Shown here: positions 34,089 to 44,226 of the stretch, one piece after another
Numbering within the stretch: the first letter of the stretch is position 1
How the letters are laid out: every line of letters begins with the position of its first letter
Source: Flavobacterium soyae
GTDB taxonomy: Bacteria > Bacteroidota > Bacteroidia > Flavobacteriales > Flavobacteriaceae
Reading direction: 5' to 3'
Assembly (NCBI RefSeq): GCF_021245985.1
Contig: NZ_JAJQXA010000002.1
Span: 164,668-228,667, forward strand
DNA length: 64,000 nt
The notes under the pieces: generated by a model
The model's input: the letters and a program-made list of their open reading frames with translations, nothing else
Database searches by the model: none
Told to the model about the DNA's origin: nothing
Program-made: the position numbers and the translations under genes

Positions 34089-35018
34089 TTACTTCAATTT
34101 ATTTAGAATTTCAGGAATCTTTTTGATATTGGCTAATTGTTTTAACTTTTCTCTTGATTCTTCGATTGGAGTTCCAAAATATGATTTTCCTCCTTCAACC
34201 GATTTTGTAACTCCGGTTTGTCCCATAATAACAGCCTTCGCTCCTATCGTAATACCACTGGTTGTACCAACTTGTCCCCAAATTGTAACTTCATCTTCAA
34301 TAACAACACAGCCTGCAATACCAGTCTGCGAGGCAATTAAACATTTTTTCCCTATAACAGAATCATGTCCAACATGCACTTGATTGTCGATTTTTGTACC
34401 TTCCTTAATTGTAGTGTCTCCGGTAACTCCTTTATCAATTGTACAAAGTGCACCAATTCCAACATTGTCTTCAATTACCACTCTTCCGCCAGAAATTAAC
34501 TGATCGAAACCTTCCGGACGTTTTTTATAATAGAAAGCATCTGCTCCTAAAATAGTTCCGGCATGAATAATAACATTATCACCAATAATCGTATGATCGT
34601 AAATAGAAACGTTTGAGTGAATCAAACAGTTCTTTCCTATTTTAACATGATTACCAACAAAACTATTAGGCTGGATTACAGTCCCTTCCCCAATACTAGC
34701 TGAAGATGAAATCGCAGCATTTGCAAATTGAAATGGTTTAAAATGTCTGGTTAAAGTATTAAAATCCCTGAAAGGATCATCAGAAATTAAAAGAGCTTTA
34801 CCTTCCGGGCATTCAACCTTTTTGTTTATTAAAACAATTGTTGCTGCAGATTGTAAAGCTTTGTCATAATATTTTGGGTGGTCAACAAAAACAATGTCAC
34901 CTGGTTCTACAACATGAATTTCGTTCATGCCTAAAACCTCAAAGTTTTTGTCGCCAATAAATTCGCAGTTAAGCAAATTTGCAATTTCTTCTAAAGAGTG
35001 AACTTTTGGAAATTTCAT
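34089..35018 (-). CDS. LpxD-like acyltransferase, second paralogue
   Basis: A 309-residue left-handed beta-helix acyltransferase resembling UDP-3-O-acylglucosamine N-acyltransferase. The N-terminal uridine-binding domain (EEIANLLNCEFIGDKNFEVLG) precedes hexapeptide repeats (IGEGTVIQPNSFVG and following). The likely catalytic His lies in VHVGHDSVIG, at the position of IAHNV in the other LpxD. It is about 38 residues shorter than the LpxD at 38097-39140. It lies in the same lipid A cluster, after efp. It may act on a different acceptor or acyl donor (inference). Confidence 0.82.
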   Translation of the reverse strand: MKFPKVHSLEEIANLLNCEFIGDKNFEVLGMNEIHVVEPGDIVFVDHPKYYDKALQSAATIVLINKKVECPEGKALLISDDPFRDFNTLTRHFKPFQFANAAISSSASIGEGTVIQPNSFVGNHVKIGKNCLIHSNVSIYDHTIIGDNVIIHAGTILGADAFYYKKRPEGFDQLISGGRVVIEDNVGIGALCTIDKGVTGDTTIKEGTKIDNQVHVGHDSVIGKKCLIASQTGIAGCVVIEDEVTIWGQVGTTSGITIGAKAVIMGQTGVTKSVEGGKSYFGTPIEESREKLKQLANIKKIPEILNKLK

Positions 35019-35028
35019 ATATTTTAAT

Positions 35029-35143
35029 TAGAAAATTTGTCAATTAGAGAATGTGTCAATTAGAAAATGAGTCAGTTAGAAATGAATGTTCAAATTGTCG
35101 ATTCACACATTATCTAATTGACTCATTGACAAATTATCTTAAT
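35029..35143. repeat. TCAATTAGA-type spacer repeats between efp and the LpxD-like gene
   Basis: Direct copies of GTCAATTAGA(A/G)AATG-like words, then inverted copies (ATCTAATTGACTCATTGAC). The same vocabulary occurs at 2882-2962 and 51660-51705. No terminator or promoter is evident. Confidence 0.7.
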
Positions 35144-35150
35144 TAATAAA

Positions 35151-35717
35151 CTACTCTTTTACACGCTCCATGTAAGAACCTGAAGCTGTATCGATTTTAA
35201 TTTTATCACCTTCGTTGATGAACAACGGAACGTTTACAGATGCACCAGTTTCTACAGTAGCATTTTTTGTAGCGTTTGTAGCTGTATTTCCTTTTACTCC
35301 CGGCTCAGCGTAAGTAACTTCAAGAATTACAGATGCAGGCATATCTACAGATAATGGTAAATCAGTTTCAGTATTAATCTGAACCATTACATTTGTTCCT
35401 TCTTTTAATAAATCCGGAGCATCTAAGATATTTTTGTTTAAAGAAATCTGCTCAAAAGTTTCAGCATTCATAAAGTGGAATTCATCACCTTCTGGATATA
35501 AAAACTGGAATGTATGTGTTTCAACTCTAATAACGTCAATTTTATGACCAGCAGAAAAAGTATTATCTAATACTTTACCTGAAGTTAAACTTTTTAATTT
35601 TGTTCTTACGAAAGCTGGACCTTTTCCTGGTTTAACGTGAAGAAATTCAATAATTTTATAGATATCGTGATTAAATTTAATACACAATCCGTTTCTAATA
35701 TCTGATGTAGATGCCAT
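35151..35717 (-). CDS. efp: Translation elongation factor P
   Basis: A tRNA-shaped factor that relieves ribosome stalling at polyproline. Its 188 residues form three beta-barrel domains. Domain I has the tip loop VKPGKGPAFVRTKLK, with the lysine of PGKGPA at the position usually modified. The C-terminal signature ending GDKIKIDTASGSYMERV is typical. The modification enzymes EpmA/EpmB are not in this window. It lies between lpxA and the second LpxD-like gene, an arrangement common in Flavobacteriia. Confidence 0.96.
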   Translation of the reverse strand: MASTSDIRNGLCIKFNHDIYKIIEFLHVKPGKGPAFVRTKLKSLTSGKVLDNTFSAGHKIDVIRVETHTFQFLYPEGDEFHFMNAETFEQISLNKNILDAPDLLKEGTNVMVQINTETDLPLSVDMPASVILEVTYAEPGVKGNTATNATKNATVETGASVNVPLFINEGDKIKIDTASGSYMERVKE

Positions 35718-35859
35718 TTGTTTTTTATTTTAGATTTTTGAATGTAGATTTTAGATTTTAGATTTTTAAAAACTGATCTACATATTTTTTATAATGTTTT
35801 AATGCTTAATTAATTTTATAATGTTTAGAAATCTAAAATCAGAAATCTAAACTCTAAAA

Positions 35860-36645
35860 TTAATAATTCCCTGAATAACCTTTCATAATTCCTCGTGATG
35901 AATTTCTAATAAAATCAAGAATTTCATCTCTCTCAGGAGTTGCTTCCATTTCTGCTTCAATGATACTTAAAGCTTGTGTTGTATTGTAATTCTTTTGATA
36001 TAAAATTCTGTAAATTTCCTGAATTTCTCTAATTTTTTCAGTACTAAATCCTCTTCTTCTTAAACCAACTGAATTGATACCAACATAGGATAATGGTTCT
36101 TTAGCTGCTTTTGTATAAGGAGGAACATCTTTTCTTACCAAAGATCCTCCAGAAATCATGGCGTGATCTCCAATATGAATAAATTGATGAATCGCCGCCA
36201 AACCGCCAATTACGGCATGATTACCAACAACTACGTGACCTGCCAAAGCAACACCATTTACAATAATGGCATTATTACCAATCTCGCAATCGTGTGCAAT
36301 GTGGGCATAAGCCATAACTAAACAATTGTTTCCAAGAATAGTTTGTCCAGAAGCAACAGTACCTCTATTGATAGTAACACATTCTCTAATAGTACAATTG
36401 TCTCCAATTATAGCAAGAGAATCTTCTCCGCCAAATTTTAAATCCTGTGGCACTGCAGAAATTACCGCCCCCGGAAAAATATTGCAATTTTTACCAATTC
36501 GAGCGCCTTCCATAATGGTCACATTTGAACCAATCCAAGTACCATCTCCAATAACAACATTATTGTGAATTGTTGTAAAAGGCTCAATTACAACATTTTT
36601 GGCGATTTTAGCGCCTGGATGAACATATGCTAATGGTTGATTCAT
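35860..36645 (-). CDS. lpxA: UDP-N-acetylglucosamine O-acyltransferase
   Basis: The first enzyme of lipid A synthesis: a cytosolic trimer that transfers a hydroxyacyl chain from ACP to UDP-GlcNAc. Left-handed beta-helix hexapeptide repeats run from about residue 5 to 185. The catalytic His is in AYAHIAHDCEIGN. The C-terminal helical domain begins around GLRRRGFSTEKIREIQEIYR. The 261-residue length is normal. Downstream of lpxC-fabZ with a 70-base gap. Confidence 0.95.
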   Translation of the reverse strand: MNQPLAYVHPGAKIAKNVVIEPFTTIHNNVVIGDGTWIGSNVTIMEGARIGKNCNIFPGAVISAVPQDLKFGGEDSLAIIGDNCTIRECVTINRGTVASGQTILGNNCLVMAYAHIAHDCEIGNNAIIVNGVALAGHVVVGNHAVIGGLAAIHQFIHIGDHAMISGGSLVRKDVPPYTKAAKEPLSYVGINSVGLRRRGFSTEKIREIQEIYRILYQKNYNTTQALSIIEAEMEATPERDEILDFIRNSSRGIMKGYSGNY

Positions 36646-36715
36646 CTATATTTTATATTTTAATTAAAATAGTCTAATTTTTAGGGCAACAAACCTAAAC
36701 AATAAATTTGATTAA

Positions 36716-38113
36716 TTATTGTTTTCTTGCAATTTGTGCCATTAATTCTGCCTCAGTCACTAATTTTCCGTTTGCGTAGGCATTTGCCTGCATATGACAG
36801 ATTCCTCTTCTGATAGGAGAAATCAACTCACATTTAAAAATTAAGGTATCACCCGGCAATACTTTGTGTTTGAATTTAACATTGTCAATTTTCATGAAAT
36901 ATGTCAAATAATTTTCAGGGTCCGGAACAGTACTTAAAACTAAAATTCCGCCTGTTTGTGCCATTGCTTCAACAATTAAAACTCCCGGCATAACTGGAGC
37001 CTCAGGAAAATGTCCTACGAAGAAATTCTCATTCATAGTAACATTTTTTAAACCAACCACATGGCGATCAGACATTTCGATAATTCTGTCGATCAACAAA
37101 AATGGAGGTCTGTGAGGAAGCATTGACATAATTTTATGAATATCCATCAATGGTTCCTGGTTTAAATCATAAACCGGAACATGATTTCTCTGCTCTATTT
37201 TAATTATTTTTGCCAGTTTTTTAGCAAACTGGGTGTTTACAAAGTGACCTGGTTTATTTGCAATGATTTTTCCTTGAATACGAACTCCAATAAGAGACAA
37301 ATCTCCAATAACATCAAGTAATTTGTGTCTTGCAGCTTCATTTGGATAATGCAATGTAAGGTTATCTAAAACTCCGTTTGGTTTAACAGAAATTTCCTCT
37401 TTACCAAAAGCTTTCTTTAAATTAACCATTGTAGACTCAGAAATTTCTTTGTCTACATAAACAATAGCATTATTCAAATCACCACCTTTAATCAGCCCAT
37501 TTTCTAATAAAGACTCTAATTCGTGTAAAAAGCTAAAAGTTCTTGAGCTTGCAATTTCTTCTTTAAAATCAGCAATACTTTTAAGCGTAGCGTTTTGAGT
37601 GCCTAAAACTTTTGTACCAAAATCTACCATTGTAGTTACCTGATACTCATCACTTGGCATAACAAGGATTTCGCTTCCTGTTGCTTCATCAGTAAACGAA
37701 ATAACTTCTTTTACGACATAAACATTACGGCTTGCGTCTTGTTCTTCGATTCCTGCTTTTTCTATTGCTTCAACAAAATATTTTGATGAACCATCCATAA
37801 TAGGAAGTTCAGAGGCATCCAATTCAATAATAATATTATCCAAATCACAGCCAACTACTGCCGCTAAAACGTGCTCAGGAGTTTGTATTTTAACACCTAA
37901 TTTTTCTAAATTAGTTCCTCTTTGCGTATTAACAACATAATTAGCGTCAGCCTCAATGACTGGCTGGCCTTGCAAATCTACTCTGACAAAAGTGAAACCA
38001 TTATTAATTGGAGCAGGTTTAAAAGTCATTGTAACTTCTTTACCAGTATGTAATCCAACTCCTGTTAGTGAAATTTCATTTTTGATGGTCTTCTGTTTAA
38101 CCATTATTTCCAT
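36716..38113 (-). CDS. lpxC-fabZ: Fused UDP-3-O-acyl-GlcNAc deacetylase / 3-hydroxyacyl-ACP dehydratase
   Basis: A fusion of LpxC (about 1-310), the zinc deacetylase committing flux to lipid A, with FabZ (about 320-465), which dehydrates hydroxyacyl-ACP for fatty acid synthesis. LpxC hallmarks are [26 protein letters not shown] and [10 protein letters not shown]. FabZ shows [14 protein letters not shown] and the catalytic block [11 protein letters not shown]. The fusion, characteristic of Bacteroidota, couples two enzymes competing for the same acyl-ACP. The ORF overlaps the lpxD stop by 17 bases, or 8 if the second ATG (38104) is used. Confidence 0.96.
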   Translation of the reverse strand: MEIMVKQKTIKNEISLTGVGLHTGKEVTMTFKPAPINNGFTFVRVDLQGQPVIEADANYVVNTQRGTNLEKLGVKIQTPEHVLAAVVGCDLDNIIIELDASELPIMDGSSKYFVEAIEKAGIEEQDASRNVYVVKEVISFTDEATGSEILVMPSDEYQVTTMVDFGTKVLGTQNATLKSIADFKEEIASSRTFSFLHELESLLENGLIKGGDLNNAIVYVDKEISESTMVNLKKAFGKEEISVKPNGVLDNLTLHYPNEAARHKLLDVIGDLSLIGVRIQGKIIANKPGHFVNTQFAKKLAKIIKIEQRNHVPVYDLNQEPLMDIHKIMSMLPHRPPFLLIDRIIEMSDRHVVGLKNVTMNENFFVGHFPEAPVMPGVLIVEAMAQTGGILVLSTVPDPENYLTYFMKIDNVKFKHKVLPGDTLIFKCELISPIRRGICHMQANAYANGKLVTEAELMAQIARKQ

Positions 38114-39140
38114 TTTTTGGGTTTATTATTTGTTTTTTTATTTCTTCAACTTCGGCAACTATCTTAGGAAGATTTTTGAAATGAACATACGATTTGTTAA
38201 AATCAGTATATCCAAGTGATGGCGTTCCCTGCAGAATTTCATCATCTTTAATATTTCTCGCTACTCCGGACTGTGCCTGAAGTCTCACGTTATTTCCTAT
38301 TGTTAAGTGTCCTGCGATACCAACTTGTCCGCCAATCATACAGTTTTCGCCAATTTTAGTAGAACCTGCAACACCACTCTGCGCAGCAATTACAGTATTT
38401 TTACCAATTTCAACATTATGGGCGATTTGAATTTGATTGTCTAATTTAACTCCTTGTCTAATAATTGTAGAACCCAGAGTTGCCCTGTCAATTGTAGTAT
38501 TTGCACCAATATCTACATTATCTTCGATAATCACGTTACCTATTTGCGGCACTTTACTATAAACCCCTTCTTCATTTGGCACAAAACCAAAACCGTCTGC
38601 ACCTATAATAGTACCTGAATGTATCGTACAATTATTACCAATTATAGTTTCTGAATAAATTTTTGCACCGGCAAAAATAAACACATTATCACCAATAACA
38701 ACATTATCACCAATAAAACTGTTTGGGTAAATTTTTACATTATTTCCTAAAACTACATTTTGTCCTATATAACTAAAGCTTCCTAAATACAGGTTTTCAC
38801 CATGTTTAGTTCCTTCAGACATAAAAGACTGTGGTTCAATTCCGTTTTTATTCAATTTTACCTGATTGTAAAAATGTAATAATTTAGAAAAAGAAGCATA
38901 CGCGTCTTCAACCTTTATTAATGTAGTAGTTATTTCCTGTTCAGGTATAAAGCTGTCGTTAACAATGGTAACGGTTGCTTTTGTGGTATATATATAGTTG
39001 ATATATTTCGGATTAGCCAAAAAAGTAAGAGATCCTTCCTCCCCTTCTTCTATTTTAGAAAGTCGAGAAACTTCGGCATTGGGATTCCCAACAACTTCTC
39101 CTTCTAAAATTCCTGCTATTTGTTCTGCTGTAAATTTCAT
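38097..39140 (-). CDS. lpxD: UDP-3-O-acylglucosamine N-acyltransferase
   Basis: Adds the amide-linked hydroxyacyl chain in the third step of lipid A synthesis. The 347 residues comprise an N-terminal uridine-binding domain ([19 protein letters not shown]), a long left-handed beta-helix of hexapeptides, and a C-terminal helix ([20 protein letters not shown]). The catalytic His is in QIAHNVEIG. Length and helix make it the canonical LpxD, against the shorter paralogue downstream. First gene of the lipid A operon; a -7 box sits only 5 bases before the ATG. Confidence 0.95.
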   Translation of the reverse strand: MKFTAEQIAGILEGEVVGNPNAEVSRLSKIEEGEEGSLTFLANPKYINYIYTTKATVTIVNDSFIPEQEITTTLIKVEDAYASFSKLLHFYNQVKLNKNGIEPQSFMSEGTKHGENLYLGSFSYIGQNVVLGNNVKIYPNSFIGDNVVIGDNVFIFAGAKIYSETIIGNNCTIHSGTIIGADGFGFVPNEEGVYSKVPQIGNVIIEDNVDIGANTTIDRATLGSTIIRQGVKLDNQIQIAHNVEIGKNTVIAAQSGVAGSTKIGENCMIGGQVGIAGHLTIGNNVRLQAQSGVARNIKDDEILQGTPSLGYTDFNKSYVHFKNLPKIVAEVEEIKKQIINPKNGNNG

Positions 39141-39145
39141 TGCGA

Positions 39146-39153
39146 CAAAAATA
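39146..39153 (-). promoter_or_regulatory. -7 promoter box of lpxD, start-proximal
   Basis: TATTTTTG on the minus strand ends five bases before the lpxD ATG. If it is used, the mRNA would have almost no 5' leader. Confidence 0.45.
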
Positions 39154-39179
39154 TAAAAAATAGATTTTAAATGTTAATT

Positions 39180-40409
39180 TTAGATAAGTTGTTTTGGAAA
39201 ACAGATATAATATTTTGTCACCAATTTAGATAACGATTTCAGATTCAACTGATCAGAAGCTTCAACAACATCCTCAATTGTTTTATCTTTTTTCAAAATT
39301 CGTATTGGTTCGGCAGCTTTACTATAAGCCTGATTCTTAATTTTACCTCTAAAAATAAAATAACCGGCGTCTAAGGCCGATATATTATGCGTTTCTGCAA
39401 ATTCTTCTTTTAAAGATTGGGATTCTTCCATCGGAATTTTGTCTGCACTAAGTTTAATCTTTAATAAGTCTCTGTTAATGATCATTTTACTTAAAGTAGA
39501 AAGTATAAAATCATTATGCCTCTGCCATGCTTTTAAAGCACTGATAATATCAAAATCATCTAACTGGGAAAATAAATCCAGTTTTTCGGCATCAAAATCT
39601 TCAAGATTAATTTTGTTTTGCATAAAATACAAAAGTGGTTCACTGCAAGGAAGTTTAGCTCCTTTTAAAGTCAATTCTTTAGCTCGTTTCAACGCCTTCA
39701 TTAAGATTAACTCGGCAACCAGACTCGTTTTATGCAAATAAGCCTGCCAGTACATTAATCTTCGCGAAAGCAGAAATTTCTCTACAGAATAAATACCTTT
39801 TTCCTCAATCACCAAAACGTCGTCAACCACATTCATCATCTGGATTAAACGTTCTGAATTTACATTTCCTTCTGCAACCCCGGTATAAAAACTATCTCTT
39901 TTAAGATAATCCATTCTGTCCATATCTAATTGACTTGAAATCAATTGCAGCATGAATTTCCTATGATATTCGCCCTTAAAAACCTGAATCGCCAGACTTA
40001 ATCTACCATCAAATTCATCATTAAGCCTGTTCATAAACAATAATGAAATAGCTTCGTGATTTACATCTTCAACAATACTTTTTTCCATAGCATGCGAAAA
40101 CGGCCCATGCCCAATATCATGCAGTAAAATAGCAATTAATAAAGCACACTCTTCCTCATTTGAAATGGCAACACCTTTAAAACGAAGACCTTCAACTGCT
40201 TTCTGCATTAAATGCATACAGCCCAAAGCATGATGAAAACGGGTGTGATTTGCTCCCGGATAAACTAAATACGATAATCCCATTTGTGAAATACGTCGCA
40301 AACGCTGAAAATAAGGGTGTTGAATTAGGTCGTAGATTAGTTCGTTCGGTATTGTTATAAACCCGTAAATTGGGTCATTGAATATTTTTAATTTGTTAAT
40401 TTGAGTCAC
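39180..40409 (-). CDS. HD-domain phosphohydrolase
   Basis: A 409-residue HD-superfamily metal-dependent hydrolase, of the group related to dGTP triphosphohydrolases. Metal ligands are visible: H in YPGANHTRFHHALG, HD in LLHDIGHGPFSHAME, and the downstream D in SQLDMDRMDYLKRD. The substrate is not known. It is divergent from porX, an arrangement often seen in Flavobacteriia, and is followed 40 bases later by lpxD. A -7 box lies 22 bases upstream. Confidence 0.9.
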   Translation of the reverse strand: MTQINKLKIFNDPIYGFITIPNELIYDLIQHPYFQRLRRISQMGLSYLVYPGANHTRFHHALGCMHLMQKAVEGLRFKGVAISNEEECALLIAILLHDIGHGPFSHAMEKSIVEDVNHEAISLLFMNRLNDEFDGRLSLAIQVFKGEYHRKFMLQLISSQLDMDRMDYLKRDSFYTGVAEGNVNSERLIQMMNVVDDVLVIEEKGIYSVEKFLLSRRLMYWQAYLHKTSLVAELILMKALKRAKELTLKGAKLPCSEPLLYFMQNKINLEDFDAEKLDLFSQLDDFDIISALKAWQRHNDFILSTLSKMIINRDLLKIKLSADKIPMEESQSLKEEFAETHNISALDAGYFIFRGKIKNQAYSKAAEPIRILKKDKTIEDVVEASDQLNLKSLSKLVTKYYICFPKQLI

Positions 40410-40431
40410 TCGTTGGTTATTTTTTGGTCAA

Positions 40432-40439
40432 CAAATATA
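40432..40439 (-). promoter_or_regulatory. -7 promoter box of the HD phosphohydrolase
   Basis: TATATTTG on the minus strand, 22 bases from the start codon, matching TAnnTTTG. No -33 TTG at the usual distance. Confidence 0.5.
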
Positions 40440-40630
40440 AGTAAATAAGTATAAATTCATTTTAGTTTTTAACTTAAAAAACAGATATTTATCATAAGTA
40501 TTTTCTTAAACATTAAAAAGACGCAAAAAATAATTTTAAATAAATTTCAATTTGTCACCCCTAATTTTATACTATTTTTAATACTTTTTAAGTTCTATAC
40601 TTTTAAATTGCATTAAAATTAAAACTGTTT

Positions 40631-42184
40631 ATGGATAAGATTAAAATACTTTGGGTCGATGATGAAATTGATCTTTTAAAGCCACATATATTATTTCTCG
40701 AAAAAAAGAATTACGAAGTTACAACAAGCAACAACGGCCTTGATGCCATTGCTTTGTTTGAAGAAGAAAATTTCGATATTGTTTTCCTTGATGAAAATAT
40801 GCCGGGAATGAGCGGACTTGAAACCCTTTCTGAAATGAAGGAGAAAAAATCGGCCATCCCGATGATTATGATTACCAAAAGTGAGGAAGAATATATAATG
40901 GAAGAAGCAATTGGTTCTAAAATTGCCGATTATCTGATAAAACCAGTAAATCCAAATCAGATTTTATTGAGTTTGAAGAAAAATCTGGATGATTCAAGAC
41001 TAATTTCAGAAAAAACGACGCTCGATTATCAGAAAGAATTTCGCAAAATTTCAATGGAATTAGCGATGGTTAATTCATATGAAGACTGGGTTGAATTGTA
41101 TAAAAAACTGCTTTTCTGGGAATTAAAACTAGAAAACATCAACGATCAGGCAATGGTCGAAATCCTTGAATCTCAAAAGGTTGAAGCCAATTCTCAATTC
41201 GGAAAATATATTGAAAGAAATTATGAAGACTGGTTTGCACCAAAAGCAGATAAACCAATTCAGTCACACAATTTATTCAAAGAATTAGTAGTTCCTGAAA
41301 TTAAAAAGAAAGACAAACCAATCTTGTTTGTTGTAATTGATAACCTTCGCTACGATCAATGGAAATCTTTTGAAACCGTAATTTCTAATTACTATAAATT
41401 AGAAAAAGAAGTTCCGTATTTCTCTATTCTTCCAACCGCTACACAATATGCCAGAAATGCTATTTTTTCAGGTTTAATGCCTTTGGATATGGAAAAACAA
41501 TTTCCGCAATATTGGAAAAATGACGTAGAAGACGGAGGAAAAAATCTTTACGAAGCTGAATTTCTTTCGGCACAAATAAAACGTTTGGGATTAAATATTA
41601 AAGAAGATTACTTCAAAATAACCAATTATTCCGGCGGTAAAAAACTGGCAGAAAACTTTAAAGCCTTAAAAGGAAATGATTTAGTAACCGTTGTATACAA
41701 TTTCGTTGATATGCTTTCGCACGCTAAAACCGAAATGGAAGTCGTAAAAGAATTAGCTTCTGATGATAAAGCGTATCGTTCATTAACCTTAAGCTGGTTT
41801 AAAAATTCTCCATTACTGGAAATCATTCAGCAGGCACAGCTTTTAGGTTTCAAATTGATTTTAACCACAGACCACGGAACAATTAATGTAAAAAATCCGT
41901 CGAAAGTTGTGGGAGATAAAAATACAAGTTTAAATTTGCGCTACAAAACAGGCCGCAGTTTAACATACGAACAAAAAGACGTTTATGTAGTTAAAGAACC
42001 TAAAACAATTGGTTTACCTGCAATAAATATGAGTAGTTCGTTTATTTTTGCCAAAAATGATTTTTTCCTGGCTTACGTAAACAACTATAACCATTATGTA
42101 AGTTATTACAAAAATACATACCAACATGGCGGAATTTCGTTAGAAGAAATGATTATTCCGTTCTTGGTATTTAACCCAAAATAA
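40631..42184 (+). CDS. porX: Type IX secretion system regulator with PglZ/alkaline-phosphatase domain
   Basis: A 517-residue regulator of the type IX secretion system and gliding. The N-terminal receiver has the D10/D11 acidic pocket, phosphoacceptor D54 (VFLDENMPG) and K104 (LIKPVNP). A helical linker leads to a C-terminal PglZ/alkaline-phosphatase-fold domain (from about 230), with VVIDNLRYDQW, catalytic T271 in LPTATQYAR, and TDHGT. In P. gingivalis and F. johnsoniae, PorX works with the PorY kinase and SigP; neither is here. It is divergent from the HD hydrolase and upstream of tsaE. Confidence 0.94.
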   Translation: MDKIKILWVDDEIDLLKPHILFLEKKNYEVTTSNNGLDAIALFEEENFDIVFLDENMPGMSGLETLSEMKEKKSAIPMIMITKSEEEYIMEEAIGSKIADYLIKPVNPNQILLSLKKNLDDSRLISEKTTLDYQKEFRKISMELAMVNSYEDWVELYKKLLFWELKLENINDQAMVEILESQKVEANSQFGKYIERNYEDWFAPKADKPIQSHNLFKELVVPEIKKKDKPILFVVIDNLRYDQWKSFETVISNYYKLEKEVPYFSILPTATQYARNAIFSGLMPLDMEKQFPQYWKNDVEDGGKNLYEAEFLSAQIKRLGLNIKEDYFKITNYSGGKKLAENFKALKGNDLVTVVYNFVDMLSHAKTEMEVVKELASDDKAYRSLTLSWFKNSPLLEIIQQAQLLGFKLILTTDHGTINVKNPSKVVGDKNTSLNLRYKTGRSLTYEQKDVYVVKEPKTIGLPAINMSSSFIFAKNDFFLAYVNNYNHYVSYYKNTYQHGGISLEEMIIPFLVFNPK

Positions 42185-42234
42185 AGTTTTCAGTCTCGGT
42201 TTTCAATGAGAACTTGAAATTGATTTAAAATATA

Positions 42235-42303
42235 TTTTGCCACAGATTAAAAAGATTAACACAGATTAAGAAATCCTTAAAATCCTTTTAATCTGTGGCA
42301 AAA
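42235..42303. repeat. Compact inverted repeat between porX and tsaE
   Basis: Arms TTTTGCCACAGATTAAAAAG (42235-42254) and its near-complement (42284-42303) flank a short core with another CACAGATTAAG copy. It belongs to the same family as the arms framing 5603-5944. It might terminate porX transcription but lacks a clean U-run. The rest of the gap (42185-42417) holds CAGTTTTCAG-type spacer words. Confidence 0.75.
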
Positions 42304-42417
42304 AATAATTTCGCTTTCGCAGAAGATAATTTAAATAAAAAGTTTACAGCCGCAGTTGACAGTTTTCAGACTAAAACTGCAAACTGCGACTGCGACTAAA
42401 ATAAATAAAACATAAAA

Positions 42418-42825
42418 ATGACTATCGTTTTTTCATTAGATCAAATTCAGGAAGCTGCACAGCAGATTTTAGATTCAAACCCTAAAAAAATTATCCTTTT
42501 TAATGGAGAAATGGGCGTTGGAAAAACTACTTTAATTAAGCAGTTATGCAAAAGTTTAGGAGTTCAGGATGCTACCAGCAGCCCTACTTTTTCTTTAGTA
42601 AATGAATATAATACTTCTAATAATCAAACCGTTTATCATTTTGATTTCTACCGATTAAATAAAGAAACCGAAGCGCTCGATATGGGCGTCGATGATTATT
42701 TATATTCAGGAAACTGGTGTTTTATAGAGTGGTCTGAAAAAATAGCGAACCTGCTTCCAGAAGAATATTCTACAATTAATATTGAATTATTGGCAGATGG
42801 AAAAAGAGAATTAAAATTAGCCTAA
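42418..42825 (+). CDS. tsaE: tRNA t6A biosynthesis ATPase TsaE
   Basis: A P-loop ATPase of the threonylcarbamoyl-transferase complex (with TsaB and TsaD), needed for N6-threonylcarbamoyladenosine on ANN-decoding tRNAs. The Walker A is GEMGVGKTTLIK; SPTFSLVNEY and VYHFDFYR are diagnostic, and CFIEWSEK follows. The 135-residue length is normal. The TsaC/Sua5-type partner is at 54261-54881. Confidence 0.95.
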   Translation: MTIVFSLDQIQEAAQQILDSNPKKIILFNGEMGVGKTTLIKQLCKSLGVQDATSSPTFSLVNEYNTSNNQTVYHFDFYRLNKETEALDMGVDDYLYSGNWCFIEWSEKIANLLPEEYSTINIELLADGKRELKLA

Positions 42826-42990
42826 AAAACTTTGCGAACCTCTGTGATTTTTTTGCGAATCTCTGCGGTAAAAATTTACACAGAGAGACACAAAAAATAA
42901 CTTAACATTAGGACTTTACTATTAGCAGAATTTTTGCACTAATTTTAAAACTTTTTACGTAATTTGTACCCTTAATATTTTGCACAATCC

Positions 42991-44190
42991 ATGTCAATTA
43001 CCTTAACTCCATTTACAAAACAACAATTGCTTCCGCAAGAAGAAAAACTTGAGGTTGGTCGTTTTAAAAGAGAACTTTTCATAGGAATTCCTAAGGAAAC
43101 AAGCTATCAGGAACGTCGTATCTGTTTGACTCCCGATGCCGTAAATTCCCTTACTTATGAAGGTCACCGTGTTATGATTGAATCTGGAGCAGGAGAAAGT
43201 TCAAGTTATACCGATAAGGAATATTCAGATGCCGGTGCAGAAATTACAAAAGATACCAAAAGAGTTTTCGGCTGTCCGCTTCTACTAAAGGTAGAACCGC
43301 CAACGTTAACTGAAATTGAAATGATAAATCCGGAAACTACAATCATTTCGGCTATTCAGTTAAAAACCAAAAAGAAAGCTTACTTTGAAGCTTTGGCACA
43401 AAAAAAAATTACAGCTTTAGCTTTTGAATATATTAAAGATGAGGATGGTTCTTATCCTGCCGTGAAATCTCTAAGCGAAATCGCAGGTACTGCTTCCATT
43501 CTTATTGCTGCCGAATTAATGATTACAGATGAATTTGGAAAAGGACTTTTATTCGGAAATATTACCGGCGTCCCTCCTACAGAAGTTGTGATTCTTGGAG
43601 CCGGAACGGTTGGTGAATTTGCTGCAAAAACTGCAATTGGATTGGGTGCAAATGTAAAAGTTTTCGATAACTCAATTACTAAATTACGCCGTTTACAAAA
43701 TAATTTAAGCCAAAGGATTTTTACTTCTACCATTCAGCAGAAAGCGTTATTAAAATCATTAAGACGCTGTGATGTCGCAATTGGTGCAATGCGCGGCAAA
43801 GAACGCTGCCCAATTATAGTTACCGAAACTATGGTCGAACACATGAAAAAAGGTGCAGTAATAGTTGACGTAAGTATTGATACCGGAGGTTGTTTTGAAA
43901 CTTCGGAAGTAACGACCCACGAAAAGCCAACATTCATTAAAAATAATGTTTTGCACTATTGTGTACCCAATATACCTTCACGTTATTCTAAAACTGCTTC
44001 ATTATCAATTAGTAACATGCTAACACCTTACCTGCATCAGATAGCCGAAGATGGTGGTTTAGAAAGTGCTATTCGTTGCAATAAAGGACTTAAAAACGGA
44101 ATTTATTTATATCACGGAATTCTAACAAATAAAGCCATTGGCGACTGGTTCGACCTGCCAGACAACGATATTAATTTACTTGTATTTTAA
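42991..44190 (+). CDS. ald: Alanine dehydrogenase
   Basis: An NAD-dependent enzyme interconverting alanine with pyruvate and ammonia. The 399 residues include the N-terminal catalytic part (GIPKETSYQERRICLTPDAV), the family block SLSEIAGTASILIAAELM, the Rossmann loop ILGAGTVGEFAAKTAIGLGA, and VIVDVSIDTGGCFETS. The extra N-terminal 20 residues compared with E. coli-type enzymes are usual in Bacteroidota. Members of the wider family include pyridine-nucleotide transhydrogenase alpha, but the DVSIDTGGC block supports alanine dehydrogenase. Confidence 0.92.
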   Translation: MSITLTPFTKQQLLPQEEKLEVGRFKRELFIGIPKETSYQERRICLTPDAVNSLTYEGHRVMIESGAGESSSYTDKEYSDAGAEITKDTKRVFGCPLLLKVEPPTLTEIEMINPETTIISAIQLKTKKKAYFEALAQKKITALAFEYIKDEDGSYPAVKSLSEIAGTASILIAAELMITDEFGKGLLFGNITGVPPTEVVILGAGTVGEFAAKTAIGLGANVKVFDNSITKLRRLQNNLSQRIFTSTIQQKALLKSLRRCDVAIGAMRGKERCPIIVTETMVEHMKKGAVIVDVSIDTGGCFETSEVTTHEKPTFIKNNVLHYCVPNIPSRYSKTASLSISNMLTPYLHQIAEDGGLESAIRCNKGLKNGIYLYHGILTNKAIGDWFDLPDNDINLLVF

Positions 44191-44211
44191 AGGAACTTTA
44201 ATGTACCTTTG
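44180..44211 (+). promoter_or_regulatory. Promoter TTG-N21-TACCTTTG of the DUF4258-like gene
   Basis: TTG (44180-44182) and TACCTTTG (44204-44211) are separated by 21 bases, the same spacing as the his promoter. It starts inside the end of ald and lies 15 bases before the next start codon. Confidence 0.7.
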
Positions 44212-44226
44212 CAAAAATTTTATTTC

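Noticed and set aside
42235..42303. Rho-independent terminator of porX
   Set aside because: The stem is long but AT-rich with mismatches and lacks a clean U-run; it matches a dispersed repeat family better.
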